A model generated the notes under the pieces. The model was given only the letters and a program-made list of their open reading frames with translations, searched no databases and had not been told where the DNA came from. From contig JACKQL020000247.1 in assembly GCA_018296165.2 (NCBI GenBank), positions 1-27,042 on the forward strand: a stretch of 27,042 nucleotides of DNA, read 5' to 3'. Shown here piece after piece: positions 9,499-19,522 of the stretch. This DNA comes from Termitomyces sp. T153. Taxonomy: Eukaryota > Basidiomycota > Agaricomycetes > Agaricales > Lyophyllaceae. The translations under genes and the position numbers were made by a program. Numbering within the stretch: the stretch's first letter is position 1; every line of letters starts with the position of its first letter.

Positions 9499-10813
9499 AT
9501 ATAACCAAGAACCCTGCTCAATCAAACTTCCTGATGGATACCAGGTTTGCCGAGAGGTCAGGTGTGTGCAATGCATCCCTGAATACTAGCTCAGCCCTCC
9601 CATTTTCAGTTCTGACCATCCTCCTTACAGTTCCTGACCTGACTATTTGGAATAAATTATCCTTGGACGTGGCCTGTCCCTGTCTGGGTATAGTGAACGG
9701 AGTATAATCTGAGAAGGTGTTTCAGTCAACAAAACAGTGATTGGTTGTGCCTGAGTCTGCAAATGTGGGTACAGTAGTATTCAGGGCTATAACCGTCAGG
9801 TCTGATGCAGTTGGATTTTGTTCAATATTGATAGGTACTATTGCCACTAGGGTGTATGACCTCTGAGAGGTGTTTTTGGATGGTGTCGCATTTGCCAAGT
9901 GTGCCGCAGGGGTATTTTGGGTGTTGTTGCCTGATGCCGTTAACGCTGCTAGTGCCTGGTCTCTGTTTCTAAAGTTTGCCAGGAACTGTCCTTCCTTGCC
10001 TCCACCTTGCCAGTAGCATTGTTCTATCGTGTGCCCAGTTCATTTGCAGTTTGGGTTTGTGCATACCAGCTTTTCTTTTTGGGGTTTTGTATCTGTCTGG
10101 AGTGCGGTGACCGACGACATGGATGGCTTTTGTAATTTTAGTCTCTCCCAATGCACAAGCAAGCCCAATATCAGGTCAGCAGATGTTTTGGTTGAGTACA
10201 TGCTGGCTACTACGGTGTTCCAGGATTCTGGAAGCAACGTCATGACTATGGACCTGAACGTGGTATCTGTGATTGCTGCTCCCTTCTCTGTGGCATTTGC
10301 CCATTTGGTGCAAAGGTCGGCAATGTGGGTTTGGAAGTCTGAGCTGTCCATGAACCTCGTAGCACGCAGTGCATTCTCTGCGCCCATGGCTGCTAGATTG
10401 GAAACGACTCCATATGCATTGGTGAGTGACTCCCAGGCCTCTGCCACCGTTCCATCCATCTTAACTCCCAGTCCAACCAGATTCTTGCAGTTGTACACTA
10501 TAAGCCCTAGCATCCATGCATCACGTAGGTCCCATTCAGCTGCAGAAGGGGTGTAGGAGAACCAAACTGTAGCCATGGGTTCCATCTGTTCCTTGGTAGC
10601 CAGGGACATTCTCAGGGTGTCTCTGGAATCTTTTTGTTTGACCTTGGTCATTTTAGTGCCTGGCTTTGTGATACTTCCATTGAGATATCCCTTCATGCCG
10701 CATGCATGGGCAGCAATTAGTACTCAGTTTGTAAAGTGGATGAAATTCAATCCATCAAATTGTTGGTCCTCAGAAAAAGTATGGGGACCACTAGTGTTTG
10801 TGTTATTCAACAT
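9499..10813 (-). pseudogene. gag: Copia gag and protease
   Basis: The frame starts at a Met at 10813 (MLNNTNTSGPH...FDGLNFIHF), earlier than the first uninterrupted stretch (10696). A TGA near 10740 replaces an arginine in TN-stop-VLIAAHA. The gag core (WFSYTPSAAEWDLRDAWM, WESLTNAYG) matches the copia-type gag family. A CCHC zinc knuckle (CTNPNCK-stop-TGHTIEQC, about 10010-10055) is split by another TGA at an arginine. Protease: ADSGTTNH at 9737-9760 keeps the catalytic Asp. Further TGA codons follow in FVD-stop-NTFSDY and KFD-stop-AGF. The frame is then cut at 9493-9497 by LTR A. All the stops seen fit CGA to TGA. Confidence 0.9.
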
Positions 10814-10895
10814 TGTGGTAGAATATATGTGGGCAGTATTCAGTTGTCAAGTGTGTTGCAAGTTTTATTTTCTCAAAAACAAGGGAAAGGCTAAT

Positions 10896-10908
10896 GGGGC
10901 CAATAACC
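10896..10908 (-). other. Copia primer-binding region
   Basis: The minus strand reads GGTTATTGGCCCC immediately after the 5' LTR (10909-11245), the position of the tRNA primer site. I cannot name the tRNA. Confidence 0.45.
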
Positions 10909-11245
10909 TGTAGAGATAAATACAATTTAGATCCTCAGAGGTCACATAAATACAATTTAGATCTACAGGACATGTGAGAAAATAGGTAATGAGTCAAGCA
11001 TGGATGTTACATACTCTCAGAGGTCGCAACACAATGTGTGAGACAACTGAGGGATGTCAATCCGCATGTATCGAATATCTGTATGTGAAAATAAGGTTTA
11101 CGGAGATGCAAAGTATAGTAAACACAGAAGTGGCATAGCTAAGTGGCGTAGCACATAGCATGAAGGAAAAACATAAAGGAAATAAAAAGAAAAACAAAAA
11201 TAAAATAAGAAGATATGACAAAGGCAGTGATGTCATACCTCAACA
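10909..11245 (-). repeat. Copia LTR (5' LTR of the minus-strand element)
   Basis: 337 bp with TGTAGAGATAAATACAATTT and CCTCAACA ends, very similar to 4998-5372 but missing about 38 bp near its left end. CpG sites in the partner (TGACGTCA, GCGCGA) are TG or CA here. Confidence 0.9.
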
Positions 11246-11250
11246 CCCAT
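11246..11250. repeat. Target site duplication CCCAT, right
   Basis: Exact repeat of 4993-4997 flanking the copia element. Confidence 0.9.
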
Positions 11251-11644
11251 CCAATGCCAGCCTCTACTCTGGCAATCCCTGCCTATGAGCAGCAATCTCT
11301 GCCACCCTGCACCTGCTCATCCAATGCTGGCCTCTACTCCAGCAATCCCTACAGCACACCCCCTGCTGCCAGGGATCCCCATGAATGTAGATGCTGCTAG
11401 GCAGTTCTGCGCTGCCCTGCCACTGTGCCAGAGATGCCAGAAGCCTGGGCACTTTGCATGGCACTGCCCCCTGGGCCTAGAGGTACACTACCTTTCCATA
11501 GCGGAGCAGGAGGAACTCCTCTTGCAGCTGCTAGCTGCAAAGAATGCTGTTGGAGCTCCATCACTGGATGAGCCTATACTGGAGTTGACCCCAGAGGAGA
11601 TCAGTGTGTGCACCTCACCTCTGGAGCTAGAGGGGGATTTTTAG
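11251..11644 (+). pseudogene. gag: GypI gag, C-terminal part with zinc knuckle
   Basis: Continuation of the gag that was cut at 4997. It has a Pro/Ala-rich linker with a short duplicated segment (CTGCACCTGC-CATCCAATGC twice, around 4985/11251 and 11307-11325). A CCHC nucleic-acid-binding knuckle follows (C-x2-C-x4-H-x4-C: CQRCQKPGHFAWHC, 11426-11467). After it come LGLEVHYLSIAEQEELLLQL and an acidic tail ending in TAG at 11642-11644. This tail is typical of gypsy gag in agaricomycetes as I remember it. Frame open over the last ~360 bases. Confidence 0.85.
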
Positions 11645-11862
11645 TTGAGCAACAGATGAGGTGTATGCCTCTGTTGCTGGGTGCTAATAGGTTCTTGTGT
11701 CTGTTGATAGAAAATGAAACTGCCTTTTCCAATGCCCTTCATTCTGAGACAGAAGAACCTTAATGCCCCCCTTCAGATATACAAACACTAACTCCATAGC
11801 CCCCGCCAAGCTTTCTAACACCTCTGAAGGTCCATTAGTGCAGCCCTACTTGGGCATGTCAA

Positions 11863-13516
11863 ATGCCCCAACAGTATGTGATGGCCTCCACCCTATCTGC
11901 CAACTCCCTGTGCTTTGATGTGGAGATTGAGACAATGGACACTCAGCAAACCCATGGAGTCATGGCTCTTTTGAACAGTGCAGCAACAGGACTATTCCTG
12001 AACTCAGAGTTTGTCAAATGCCATGCCCTAACCATGCAGCCCCTTCCCAAGCCCATTCCTGTCTACCACATCAATGGAATGCCTAACAAAGCAGGTGCCA
12101 TTAGCTCCATGGTCAATCTGGTCCTCTATTATCAGAACCATGTGGAGTGTGCTGTATTTGCTGTCACCAGCTTGGAAAGACAGGACATGATCCTTGGCTT
12201 CACATGGCTCCAGGAGCACAACTCTGAGGTCAATTGGACCAAAGAGGAGGTAACTATGAGCAGGTGCCCCCAGAAGTGTTCTGCCTGTGCTGCAGAAGAC
12301 AGAGTGGAGCACCAGACCCAAGTTTGGAAGCATGCAGCCATCTGCACATATTGTGCCAGCCCTCTCCCCTTTGCAGATCTAGACCTCCTGAATCCCCTGC
12401 CTCTTGCATTCCCTCATAGAGAGGCCCTCTATGAGGATGATTGGAGCAGCAGCAGAGCCCCAGAGGAGGAGCACAGAAGGGAGTTTGGTGGCATATGCAA
12501 GCCAGAGCTCCTGGATGAAGTGGTAGAAGTGGGGGATTGAATTTATGCTACCACCATACACCCACTGTCCTCCATTGTGGAGATCTGGGCTAGCCAGACC
12601 ACATCTCAATGGCTGGCCCAGGCATTTGCTGCTAATGCCATGCCTCAAGAGTTCTGGGATGTGGTACCCCCCTATTTTCATGTGTTTCAGGATGTGTTCT
12701 CCAAAGCTTTGTTTGACTCACTTCTAGAGTACAAGAGGTGGGACCACACCATCAAACTGCTACCAGACTCTGCACCCTCCAGCTGTAAGGTCTATCCACT
12801 CATGCCCCAGGAACAGGATGAGCTTGATGCATTTCTGCAGGAGAATCTGGAATCTAGGTGCATCTGCCCATCCAAGTCTCCAATGGCTTCTCTAGTCTTC
12901 TTCATAAAAAAGAAGGATGGCTCCCTCCAACTGGATCAGAACTACTGGGTACTCAACACCATGATGGTGAAGAACCATTACCCTCTCCCCCTCATCTCTG
13001 AGCTCATCAACAACCTCCAGGGTGTGCAATACTTCACTAAGCTGGATGTCTAGTGGGGTTACAACAATGTGTGCATTCAGGAGGGAGATGAGTGGAAGGC
13101 TGCCTTCCAGACTAACTGGGGATTGTTTGAGCCACTTGTTATGTTCTTTGGACTCACTAATAGCCCTGCCACCTTCCAGACCATGATGAACAACATCTTC
13201 CATGACCTTATAGTAGAGAGTGCAGTGTGTGTGTACCTTGATGATATCCTCATCTATACCAAAATGCTGGAGGAACATCATCAGATCACTCACCTTGTCC
13301 TGGAATGCCTCCATCAGCATATGACCTCCAGACCCATCCTCTTCTTCCCAGACAACAACTCTCCCTTCCAGGTGGAGGCTGACAGCTCCAACTTTGCCAC
13401 TGGGGCCATGCTCTTGCAGCAATTTCTGGGGGATGGAAAGTGGCATCTGGTAGCCTTTTACTCCAAGAGCCTGAATGCAATGGAGTGGAACTACAAGATC
13501 CATGACAAAGAGATGC
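11863..13516 (+). pseudogene. pol: GypI pol: protease and reverse transcriptase, start of RNase H
   Basis: One plus-strand frame interrupted by TGA at 12538 and TAG at 13051. Protease: the active site reads ALLNSAATG (near 11968-11994) where the family has D-S-G-A-T-G, so the catalytic Asp is Asn (GAC to AAC). RT: SPMASLVFFIKKKDGS, NHYPLPLISELIN, QYFTKLDV then the stop, [17 protein letters not shown], and an intact YLDDILIY box near 13234. After LECLHQH (about 13320) the sequence jumps to [11 protein letters not shown]; roughly 110-120 residues normally between these blocks are missing. RNase H starts ([33 protein letters not shown]) and is cut at 13516 by the compound LTR. Confidence 0.9.
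13512..13516. repeat. Target site duplication GATGC, left
   Basis: GATGC at 13512-13516 recurs at 15544-15548. The join restores K-E-M-L-A-I-I-Q in RNase H. Confidence 0.9.
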
Positions 13517-14661
13517 TGTCAGGTTCCACTGACCATGGGGGCTCAGCTACACTGGGCAAGTCCTTACTAGGTGGACGTGATTCCCTGCACTGACAACTGG
13601 GCACTTGGAGGTGTTCCAAACACTGGGGACTTGTGAGGATAGTTAGTGGAAATTGATCTGAGCAAGTCTGGGGAGGTCTGAAGGAGTAGAGGATGAGTTG
13701 TGGAGAAGGGGGACAGGCTTGGTGGGGTTCAGGCATAAGTCCATGTGTGAGTATTGCAGGTGCAGAGGAGGTGGAGGCTACGCAAATGATGGGAGCAGAG
13801 CTGGAGTTCTGATGGGGGATCAACGGGGATTGATGGGGTTTGGAGCCAAGCATGTAGTGGGATCCAGAGTTGGTGAAAGAGCATCGGAGGTTTGTAATTG
13901 TAACTGTGGAGTTTGTGAGGACATTATGGTCCAGAGGACTTGAACACAATAGACAGAATCAAACAAGATGGAGTCAAACAAAATGAGATGGAGACAAGAT
14001 AAGAACAAGAATAGATTCAGGTGGAGACATGGAACAATAACAAAAAGATAACAGAATAGAGATGAGATAAGACTGGGAGACTGAGAATAAGGAAAATGAG
14101 ACATGGAACACAAAACATGAGAAGAAACAATCAGAAATGCATCAGGAAAGGCAGGTAGGTAGATAAGTAGGTAATCTCAAGACTAGAGTACAAGGAGCTA
14201 CTCTATGTCTTATATACTGACTACTGAAGAGCTCCAGGAATGTCAGCTGTGGTGGCAGGGCTTAGCAGAGCTCAACAGAGTCGACAGGTGTCAGTTATGA
14301 CCCAAGGGCAGGCCACATTGATATGTTGATGGAATCAATTGTTGATGCAGTCTGTTCTAGGGTTGTCATGATACTCCAGGGTAAGTTGGGGGAGCCAGGG
14401 TGTGGAGTTGATGACATGTAATGGGGTCAGGCATGGTGGAGGAGTGGTTCCAGGGGCTCAGGAAGTTCAGGGGAAATGCTGGCAGCTGCAGGGAAGACGT
14501 TGGAGTTGGCCAGAGGGCCATCGGAGTTAGCCAAAAATGTGTCAGAGTTAGCCAAAGTAGGCACGGAGTGCTGGTGAAGTTTGACGAAGTGTCAGGGGAG
14601 GGTCTGGGGAGATAGGAGTTTGTTGGGCAATGTATGGGGGTCCAGGGAATGGGTTGTGACA
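13517..14661 (-). mobile_element. LTR B (TGTCA-family), full length, part of a compound insertion
   Basis: 1145 bp from TGTCAGGTTCC to GGGTTGTGACA, forward on the minus strand. TATA box CTTATATA at 14209-14216. Aligns end to end with LTRs A, E and F. It directly abuts LTR C, without a target duplication between them. Confidence 0.88.
14209..14216 (-). promoter_or_regulatory. TATA box of LTR B
   Basis: TATATAAG on the minus strand in the conserved LTR promoter block. Confidence 0.55.
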
Positions 14662-15543
14662 GTGATGGAAGTGGAGGCTATGCAAGTGGTGGGAGCAGAG
14701 CCAGAGTTTGATGGGGGATCAAGAGAGGTTGATAGAGTTTGGAGCTGAGCATGTAGCAAGGTCTGGAGTTGGTTAGAAGAATGTGTTGATGTTTGTAATT
14801 GTAAGCATGGAGATCTTAAAGGTGTTAGGATTAGAAAAGACTTGAACATGGTGGGCAGAACGGATCAACAAGGCAAGACAGAGCTGAATGGAACAAAATG
14901 GAGTTGAGACAAGATTGAGATGGGAATGAAAATAAATTGAGGCAGAGATACAAAACAATGTCAAGAACAATAATGGAATAAAGACAAGATAAGACTGAGA
15001 GACTGAGTTAAGAAGAAACATAACATGGAACACAAAACACAAGAAGGAAACAATCAGACCATAGATAATGTTAAGCAATATCAAGACTAGAGTATGAAGA
15101 GCTACTCTACAGCTTATATACTGACTACTGAGGAGCTCTAGGGAACGTTGGCTGTGGCAGCAGAGCTTAGCAGAGTTGATGGGTGTTGGTTGTAATCAGA
15201 GGGTGGGCTGCATTGATATATTGATGGAATCAATTGGGAATGTGGGCTGTTCCAAGGTCATCATAATACTCTGGAGTGGGTCTGAGGAACTAGGGTGGTG
15301 AGTCAATGATGTGTGATAGAGTCAGAAATGGTGGGGAGATGGTTCTAGGGCTCAGGAGATCCAGGGGAAGCATTGGTGGCTGCAGGGAGGACATTGGAGT
15401 TAGCCAGAGAAGTGTCGGAGTTAGCCAGAGTGGGTGCAGAGGGTAGACAATAGTTGGGAAAGTTCAATGGAGCATTGGAGGAGGCTCTAGAGGAGTGGAA
15501 GGGTTGAGGCAATGTGTGGGGGTCCAGGGAATGGGTCATGACA
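14662..15543 (-). mobile_element. LTR C (TGTCA-family), truncated and older
   Basis: 882 bp that align with LTR B from its ~240th plus-strand base onward (GTGGAGGCTA and after) and end in GGGTCATGACA. The left ~240 bp are missing. More diverged and poorer in CpG than LTR B. TATA box CTTATATA at 15113-15120. Confidence 0.82.
15113..15120 (-). promoter_or_regulatory. TATA box of LTR C
   Basis: TATATAAG on the minus strand, conserved position. Confidence 0.5.
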
Positions 15544-16939
15544 GATGCTGGCCATCATCCAGTCATTTGAGGAGTGGTAGCACTTCCTGGAGGGCATGCA
15601 GCACAAGGTTGAGGTCTGGACAGATCACAAGAACCTTGAATACTTCTGGATGGCCAAGAAGCTCAACTGCTGACAGGTCCAGTGGTCCTTCTACCTTGCC
15701 AACTTTGACTTCTCTTTGCACCACAAGCCTGGCCACAGTATGGGGAAACCAGATGCCCTATCCTGAAGAGCAGACCATGGCACAGGAGAAGGGGATAACA
15801 GCAATATTGTGCTCCTCCATCCTGAATTGTTTGCAATCCAAGCCATAGAGGGTCTGGCTGTTGAGGAAGCAGAAGCAGACATTCTCTGAGATATACAGTG
15901 GAGTAATTGGGACAGTTAGCAGGAGGAGCTAGTGGCATGAGCTGCTCAGACACTGAAGTCAGGGCATGCCACCAGTGCCAAGGTGGTCCACGTTGACAAA
16001 TAGGGCCTCTAAGATGGAATCCTGACCTTCCAAGACCATATCTATGTCCCCAACATTCCAGAGCTCTGTTGGAGGATTATAGAGCAATACCACAACTCCC
16101 ACATTGCCAGGCACCCTGGATGGCAGAAGACACTGGAGCTAGTATTGCAGAACTACTGGTAGCCTCAGATGTTCTGGTATATTGGATCCTACACTAGTAC
16201 ATGTGATCTCTGCTTCCAGACCAAGCCCCAGTGCTAACTCTCCTATGGACAGTTACACCCACTACCTATGTCTATGGAACAATGGAGTGTGGCATCTGTG
16301 GACTTCATTGTAGAGCTTCTTGACACCCATAGTTATGATGCAATCATGGTGGTAGTAGACCTATATAGCAAGCAAGTGCACTTCATTCCAACCCACACCA
16401 CCTGCTCTGCCATGAGCGCCACAAACCTGTACTGGAGGAATGTCTGAAAACTCCACAGCCTCTCCAATGCTTATGTCTCTGATTGGGAACCACAATTCAT
16501 GGCAGAGTTTACTCAGGAGCTCTACCAACTGCTCAGAATGAAGCTCCACACCACTATCACCTACCACCCATAGTCTGACAGCAAGACAGAACACATAAAC
16601 CAGGAGTTAGAGCAGTATCTCTGCCTCTTTTGCAATGAATACCAAGACAACTGGGATGAACTCCTCCCCAATGCTGAATTCCAATACAACAACCACATTT
16701 ACACATCCACCCAGTTTTCCCCATTCTTTCTTAACACAGAACAGCATCCATGCATGGGTTTTGAGCCCTGGGCCTGGCCCTCAGAGAATGAGGCAGTAAA
16801 CAAATTTGTGGACTGGATGAAGAGGTCACAGGAGGAGGCCTGAGCAGTGCTGGCAAAGGCAAAGGATGACATGGTGTGATACTACGACTGCAGGAGAACT
16901 CTGGAGTGCAAATATCAGCCCAGAAATTGAGCCTACCTG
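15544..16939 (+). pseudogene. pol: GypI pol: RNase H end and integrase
   Basis: Resumes right after the compound LTR: MLAIIQSFEEW-stop-HFLEG, VEVWTDHKNLEYF and FDFSLHHKPGHSMGKPDALS are the RNase H end. Integrase zinc finger: H and H in YHNSHIARHPGW, then CDLC (near 16205). DDE core: SVDFIVELLD (Asp), YVSDWEPQF (Asp), and TEHINQELEQYL (Glu), all three acids present. More than ten in-frame stops (TAG or TGA) break it, many at Gln, Arg or Trp positions, so no polyprotein can be made. The C-terminal part is cut at 16939 by LTR D and resumes at 17948. Confidence 0.88.
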
Positions 16940-17942
16940 TGTCACAACCTGCTCCCTAGACCCCTGACATCATTTCCAGTCCTTCTCAATGCTCTGCCAA
17001 ACTCCTCCAACCCTTGCTCATCCTCTGGGCCCACTCTGAGTAACTCTGACACTTCTCTGGCAAACCCTGACCAACTCTGATGCCCTCTCTGCAGCCATCA
17101 ACACTTCCTCTGAGCCCCTGAAACCCTCTCCCACTGTTTCTGACCCTGTTATACACCTCCAACTCACTACCCTGGTTCACCCAACCTGCTCTGGAGTATC
17201 ACAATGACCTCAGAGCAGCCCACATCCCCAAATGATTCCATTAGAATATCACTGTGGCCTGCCCCTTGATTGTACCAGACACCCATTGACTCCATGCAGC
17301 TCCATCAAGCCCCGCCACCATGCCCACTGTTCTCCAGAGCTGTCCAGTAGTCAGTATATAAGTTGTAGAGTAGCTCCTTGTACTCTAGTCTTGATATTAC
17401 TTGCGTTTACTAGTTTCTTGTGTCTTAGTTTTGTTCTGTCTCTGTCTCTATTTTTAGTCTTGAATCTATCTCTTTGTCTGTCTCATCTTGTTTTGTCTCC
17501 ATCTTGTCTTGATTGTCTCCTTTTCCTTTATTTTCTTAAGTTCTTTCCATTTCCAATGTCAGTACAAACTCTGTGCATGCACTACAATCCCCAAACATTC
17601 TTATGACAACTCTGGACCTTGCTCTTCACTTGGCCCTGAACCCATCAAGTCTTACTTGATCCCCCCGTCAAACTCCAGCTCTGCCCCTTGTCTACCCTGC
17701 AATCTATTTGTGCACTTACAAACTTGTTCCTGACACCTGCCCAAGCCCAACATTAATATACTTGGTCTTAGACTTCCCTGGACCACTCCAGACTTGCTCA
17801 GACCACTTCCCTTAGCTTCTTCTTGCAAGCTTCTCCCCTCTGTGCCACCTCTGGAGTGCTAGGTTATAAGTGCAGGACATTGCATCCACATAGTAAGGAT
17901 TTGCTAGTGTAGCTGAGCCCCTATTGTCAGCGGAACCTGACA
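16940..17942 (+). mobile_element. Solo LTR D (TGTCA-family)
   Basis: 1003 bp from TGTCACAACCTGCTCCC to GGAACCTGACA, with a perfect target duplication ACCTG (16935-16939 and 17943-17947). TATA box at 17355-17362. Removal joins GypI integrase in frame (RN-stop-AYL then DASDITTTQPSKKLVH). Shorter and more diverged than E and F. Its U5 end (TTATAAGTGCAGGACATTGC) is shared with LTR H, suggesting a subfamily. Confidence 0.9.
17355..17362 (+). promoter_or_regulatory. TATA box of LTR D
   Basis: TATATAAG following CAGTAGTCAG, the conserved block of this LTR family. About 30 bp downstream lies the conserved CTCTAGTCTTGA. Confidence 0.55.
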
Positions 17943-17947
17943 ACCTG

Positions 17948-18443
17948 GATGCATCTGACATTACAACTACTCAGCCCTCAAAAAAACTGGTGCACTGTCA
18001 GTTGAGACCTTTCACAGTGGAACAACAGGGAGGACCTTTGGACTACTGACTCCAGCTCCCCATGAGAATGCACCAGCTTCATCTGGTGTTCAACATGGTC
18101 AAGCTAACTCTGGCCCCTAAAGATCCCATTCTAGGGTATCATCCACCACCTCTGCTGCTCCCTGTGGTGGTCAGTGACAACAAGGAATACAAGGTGGAGG
18201 AAATCCTGGATAGCCATTTATTCTGGAGATGACTACAATACAAGGTGAAGTGGAAAGGCTATGGATTGAGGACATCTCCTGGAAGCCAAGGAAGAACATA
18301 CATGCCCCCAGACTTGTTGAGGAGTTTCACCAGAGACATCCAGATGCCCCATGTGCCATACAAGGGATCTACCCTATCTCACCAGTGGACCAAGCAATCA
18401 GGGACTTCTTTTACCCTGCACATCAAGATGCTGCACACTAGAA
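17948..18443 (+). pseudogene. pol: GypI integrase C-terminus and chromodomain
   Basis: After LTR D come QPSKKLVHCQLRPFTV and MHQLHLVFNMVKL, the usual gypsy integrase C-terminal blocks. The chromodomain follows: EYKVEEILDSHL, then YKVKWKGYG, a one-base frameshift near 18265, and IEDISWKPRKNIHAPRLVEE with FHQRHPDAPCAIQGIYP in the other frame, ending at TAG 18439-18441 (AHQDAAH). Chromodomains of this kind steer integration to histone-marked heterochromatin. The aromatic/WKGY core is kept. Dead through stops and frameshift. Confidence 0.88.
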
Positions 18444-18452
18444 GAGGGGTGA
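18440..18452 (+). other. GypI polypurine tract
   Basis: AGAAGAGGGGTGA directly after the stop codon and before TGTCAGGGG. It closely resembles the tract before LTR G (GAAGGGGGGGTGA). Confidence 0.65.
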
Positions 18453-19003
18453 TGTCAGGGGACTTCCATTTCTGACCTCCACAACTTGTTCCAGCACCTC
18501 TGCAGCTTGTTCAATGTCTCCAGAGCTTCTTTTAGAACCCTGGAGTTCTCTGTATTACTTCAGCAGTCATTGCCCTAGGGTTAAGAGTAGCTCCAGTTAT
18601 CTGTACAGTAGTTCCCATGCCTCCACCACCTGCTGATGCACCCCACCAAGCAGCAGGGATCCTTAGACTTGTTCTCTTTGGATTGCCCTCTGCTAGATGT
18701 GTTGTCTACTCTGCTAACATACTTTGGATTCCCCTCTGCTAGCTGCATGACTCCAATCCACTGCCCCAGAGGTTGCCCTTACACTCCAGGCCTGAGTGGC
18801 CCATATTTCTCACTCAGTGCAGTTGGACAGCATGTTGAAGTATACTTGTCCACATAGAATTAGTTGATCCTACTAATGATATATGTAGGAATTTGCATGC
18901 AAATTCCAGTGCACACCCTCAGGTGGGATGCCATATCCCACCCCTTATTCTTTGACTTTATTTGTGTTAAATGTGAGTCTGTTGATGCACTCAAAAGGGG
19001 GGT
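18453..19003 (+). other. Presumed GypI 3' LTR region, unresolved
   Basis: Starts TGTCAGGGGACTTCC right after a polypurine tract. No partner copy is in the window, so the LTR's end cannot be set. Holds no gene. A short frame at 18636-18857 has no recognisable content. Before 19003 there is a second purine tract (AAAAGGGGGGTA, about 18995-19006). Confidence 0.45.
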
Positions 19004-19004
19004 A

Positions 19005-19213
19005 TGTAATGGAGCATCCATTACACACTGTACATATTAGCTATTAATATTTAATTACACTGATAGTGTCATGTGATACTATCCCCAAAAGTATTATACT
19101 ATTACTTACATAAGGCAGTGCCTTACTTCATACTTCATAGACAGAACTATCAACTGGTTTTGACTTATGTTGTGTGAACCATAAGCTGTGTGACCCATAA
19201 CGGAAACATTACA
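19005..19213 (+). repeat. Possible LTR or 5' end, TGTAATGG...CATTACA
   Basis: Begins TGTAATGGAGCATCCATTACA (an inverted repeat in itself) just after a purine tract, and ends GGAAACATTACA. It is followed at once by sequence homologous to the upstream flank of the Gln-rich gene. It could be the LTR of another gypsy element or the start of the Gln-rich repeat unit. No target duplication found. Confidence 0.35.
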
Positions 19214-19522
19214 CCACACAACAAAGTATGTTTGGTTACATCTATTGATTGATTGATGTTGACTGACAAGCTAATTAGTATATCCTTGACTACATTGAGC
19301 TATTGATATATTAAACATCTCATCATGCAAGTTAATTTTAATGGTTTTTGACTATTAAAATGCTCAACAGTGGATGTTCCAGCATACAAACCAACCACCT
19401 ACTACTCCTGAAAGCCAAAGGCAACAAGCTAGGATTCAAAAGAAACTTGAATAGTCACAAATGACAGATGCTAATGGTCATTGTACAAATAGGAATATTA
19501 GATCTTTGGAAGGGATCAATAC
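19214..19522 (+). pseudogene. Unrecognised Gln-rich gene, copy 3 (5' end only)
   Basis: Matches the reverse complement of about 616-916: the same 5' flank, then QPPTTPESQRQQAR, then a degraded stretch to RSLE-INT. The start codon region has changed (a stop replaces part of MTVKLL) and other stops follow. It breaks off at GGATCAATAC where LTR E begins. Since the intact gene continues TGTGG, the junction is ambiguous by three bases. Confidence 0.7.

Larger units (their letters stand above)
4998..11245 (-). mobile_element. Complete but defective Ty1/copia element, minus strand
   Basis: Two LTRs (4998-5372 and 10909-11245) with TG...CA ends flank a copia-order set read on the minus strand: gag, zinc knuckle, protease, integrase, RT, RNase H. 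A perfect 5-bp target duplication (CCCAT) flanks the whole. Without the inserted solo LTR (8345-9492) the element is about 5.1 kb, normal for the family. It is inactivated mostly by TGA codons at arginine positions and by changes in RT and RNase H active sites. Confidence 0.95.
4213..18452 (+). mobile_element. GypI: old Ty3/gypsy chromovirus, fragmented by nested insertions
   Basis: In order on the plus strand it has a gag, a CCHC zinc knuckle (11426-11467), aspartic protease, reverse transcriptase, RNase H, integrase and chromodomain, which is the gypsy order. The coding body is split by a copia element (4998-11245), a compound LTR (13517-15543) and a solo LTR (16940-17942). Removing each insertion plus one 5-bp target duplication rejoins the expected protein. 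No 5' LTR or primer-binding site is visible left of 4213, so the left end looks truncated. Many nonsense codons, at least one frameshift and an internal RT/RNase H deletion show it is long dead. Confidence 0.85.

Noticed and set aside
10029..10556. Plus-strand frame of ~175 codons
   Set aside because: Antisense shadow of the copia gag.
12892..13503. Minus-strand frame of ~203 codons
   Set aside because: Exact shadow of the GypI RT, which has recognisable motifs on the plus strand.
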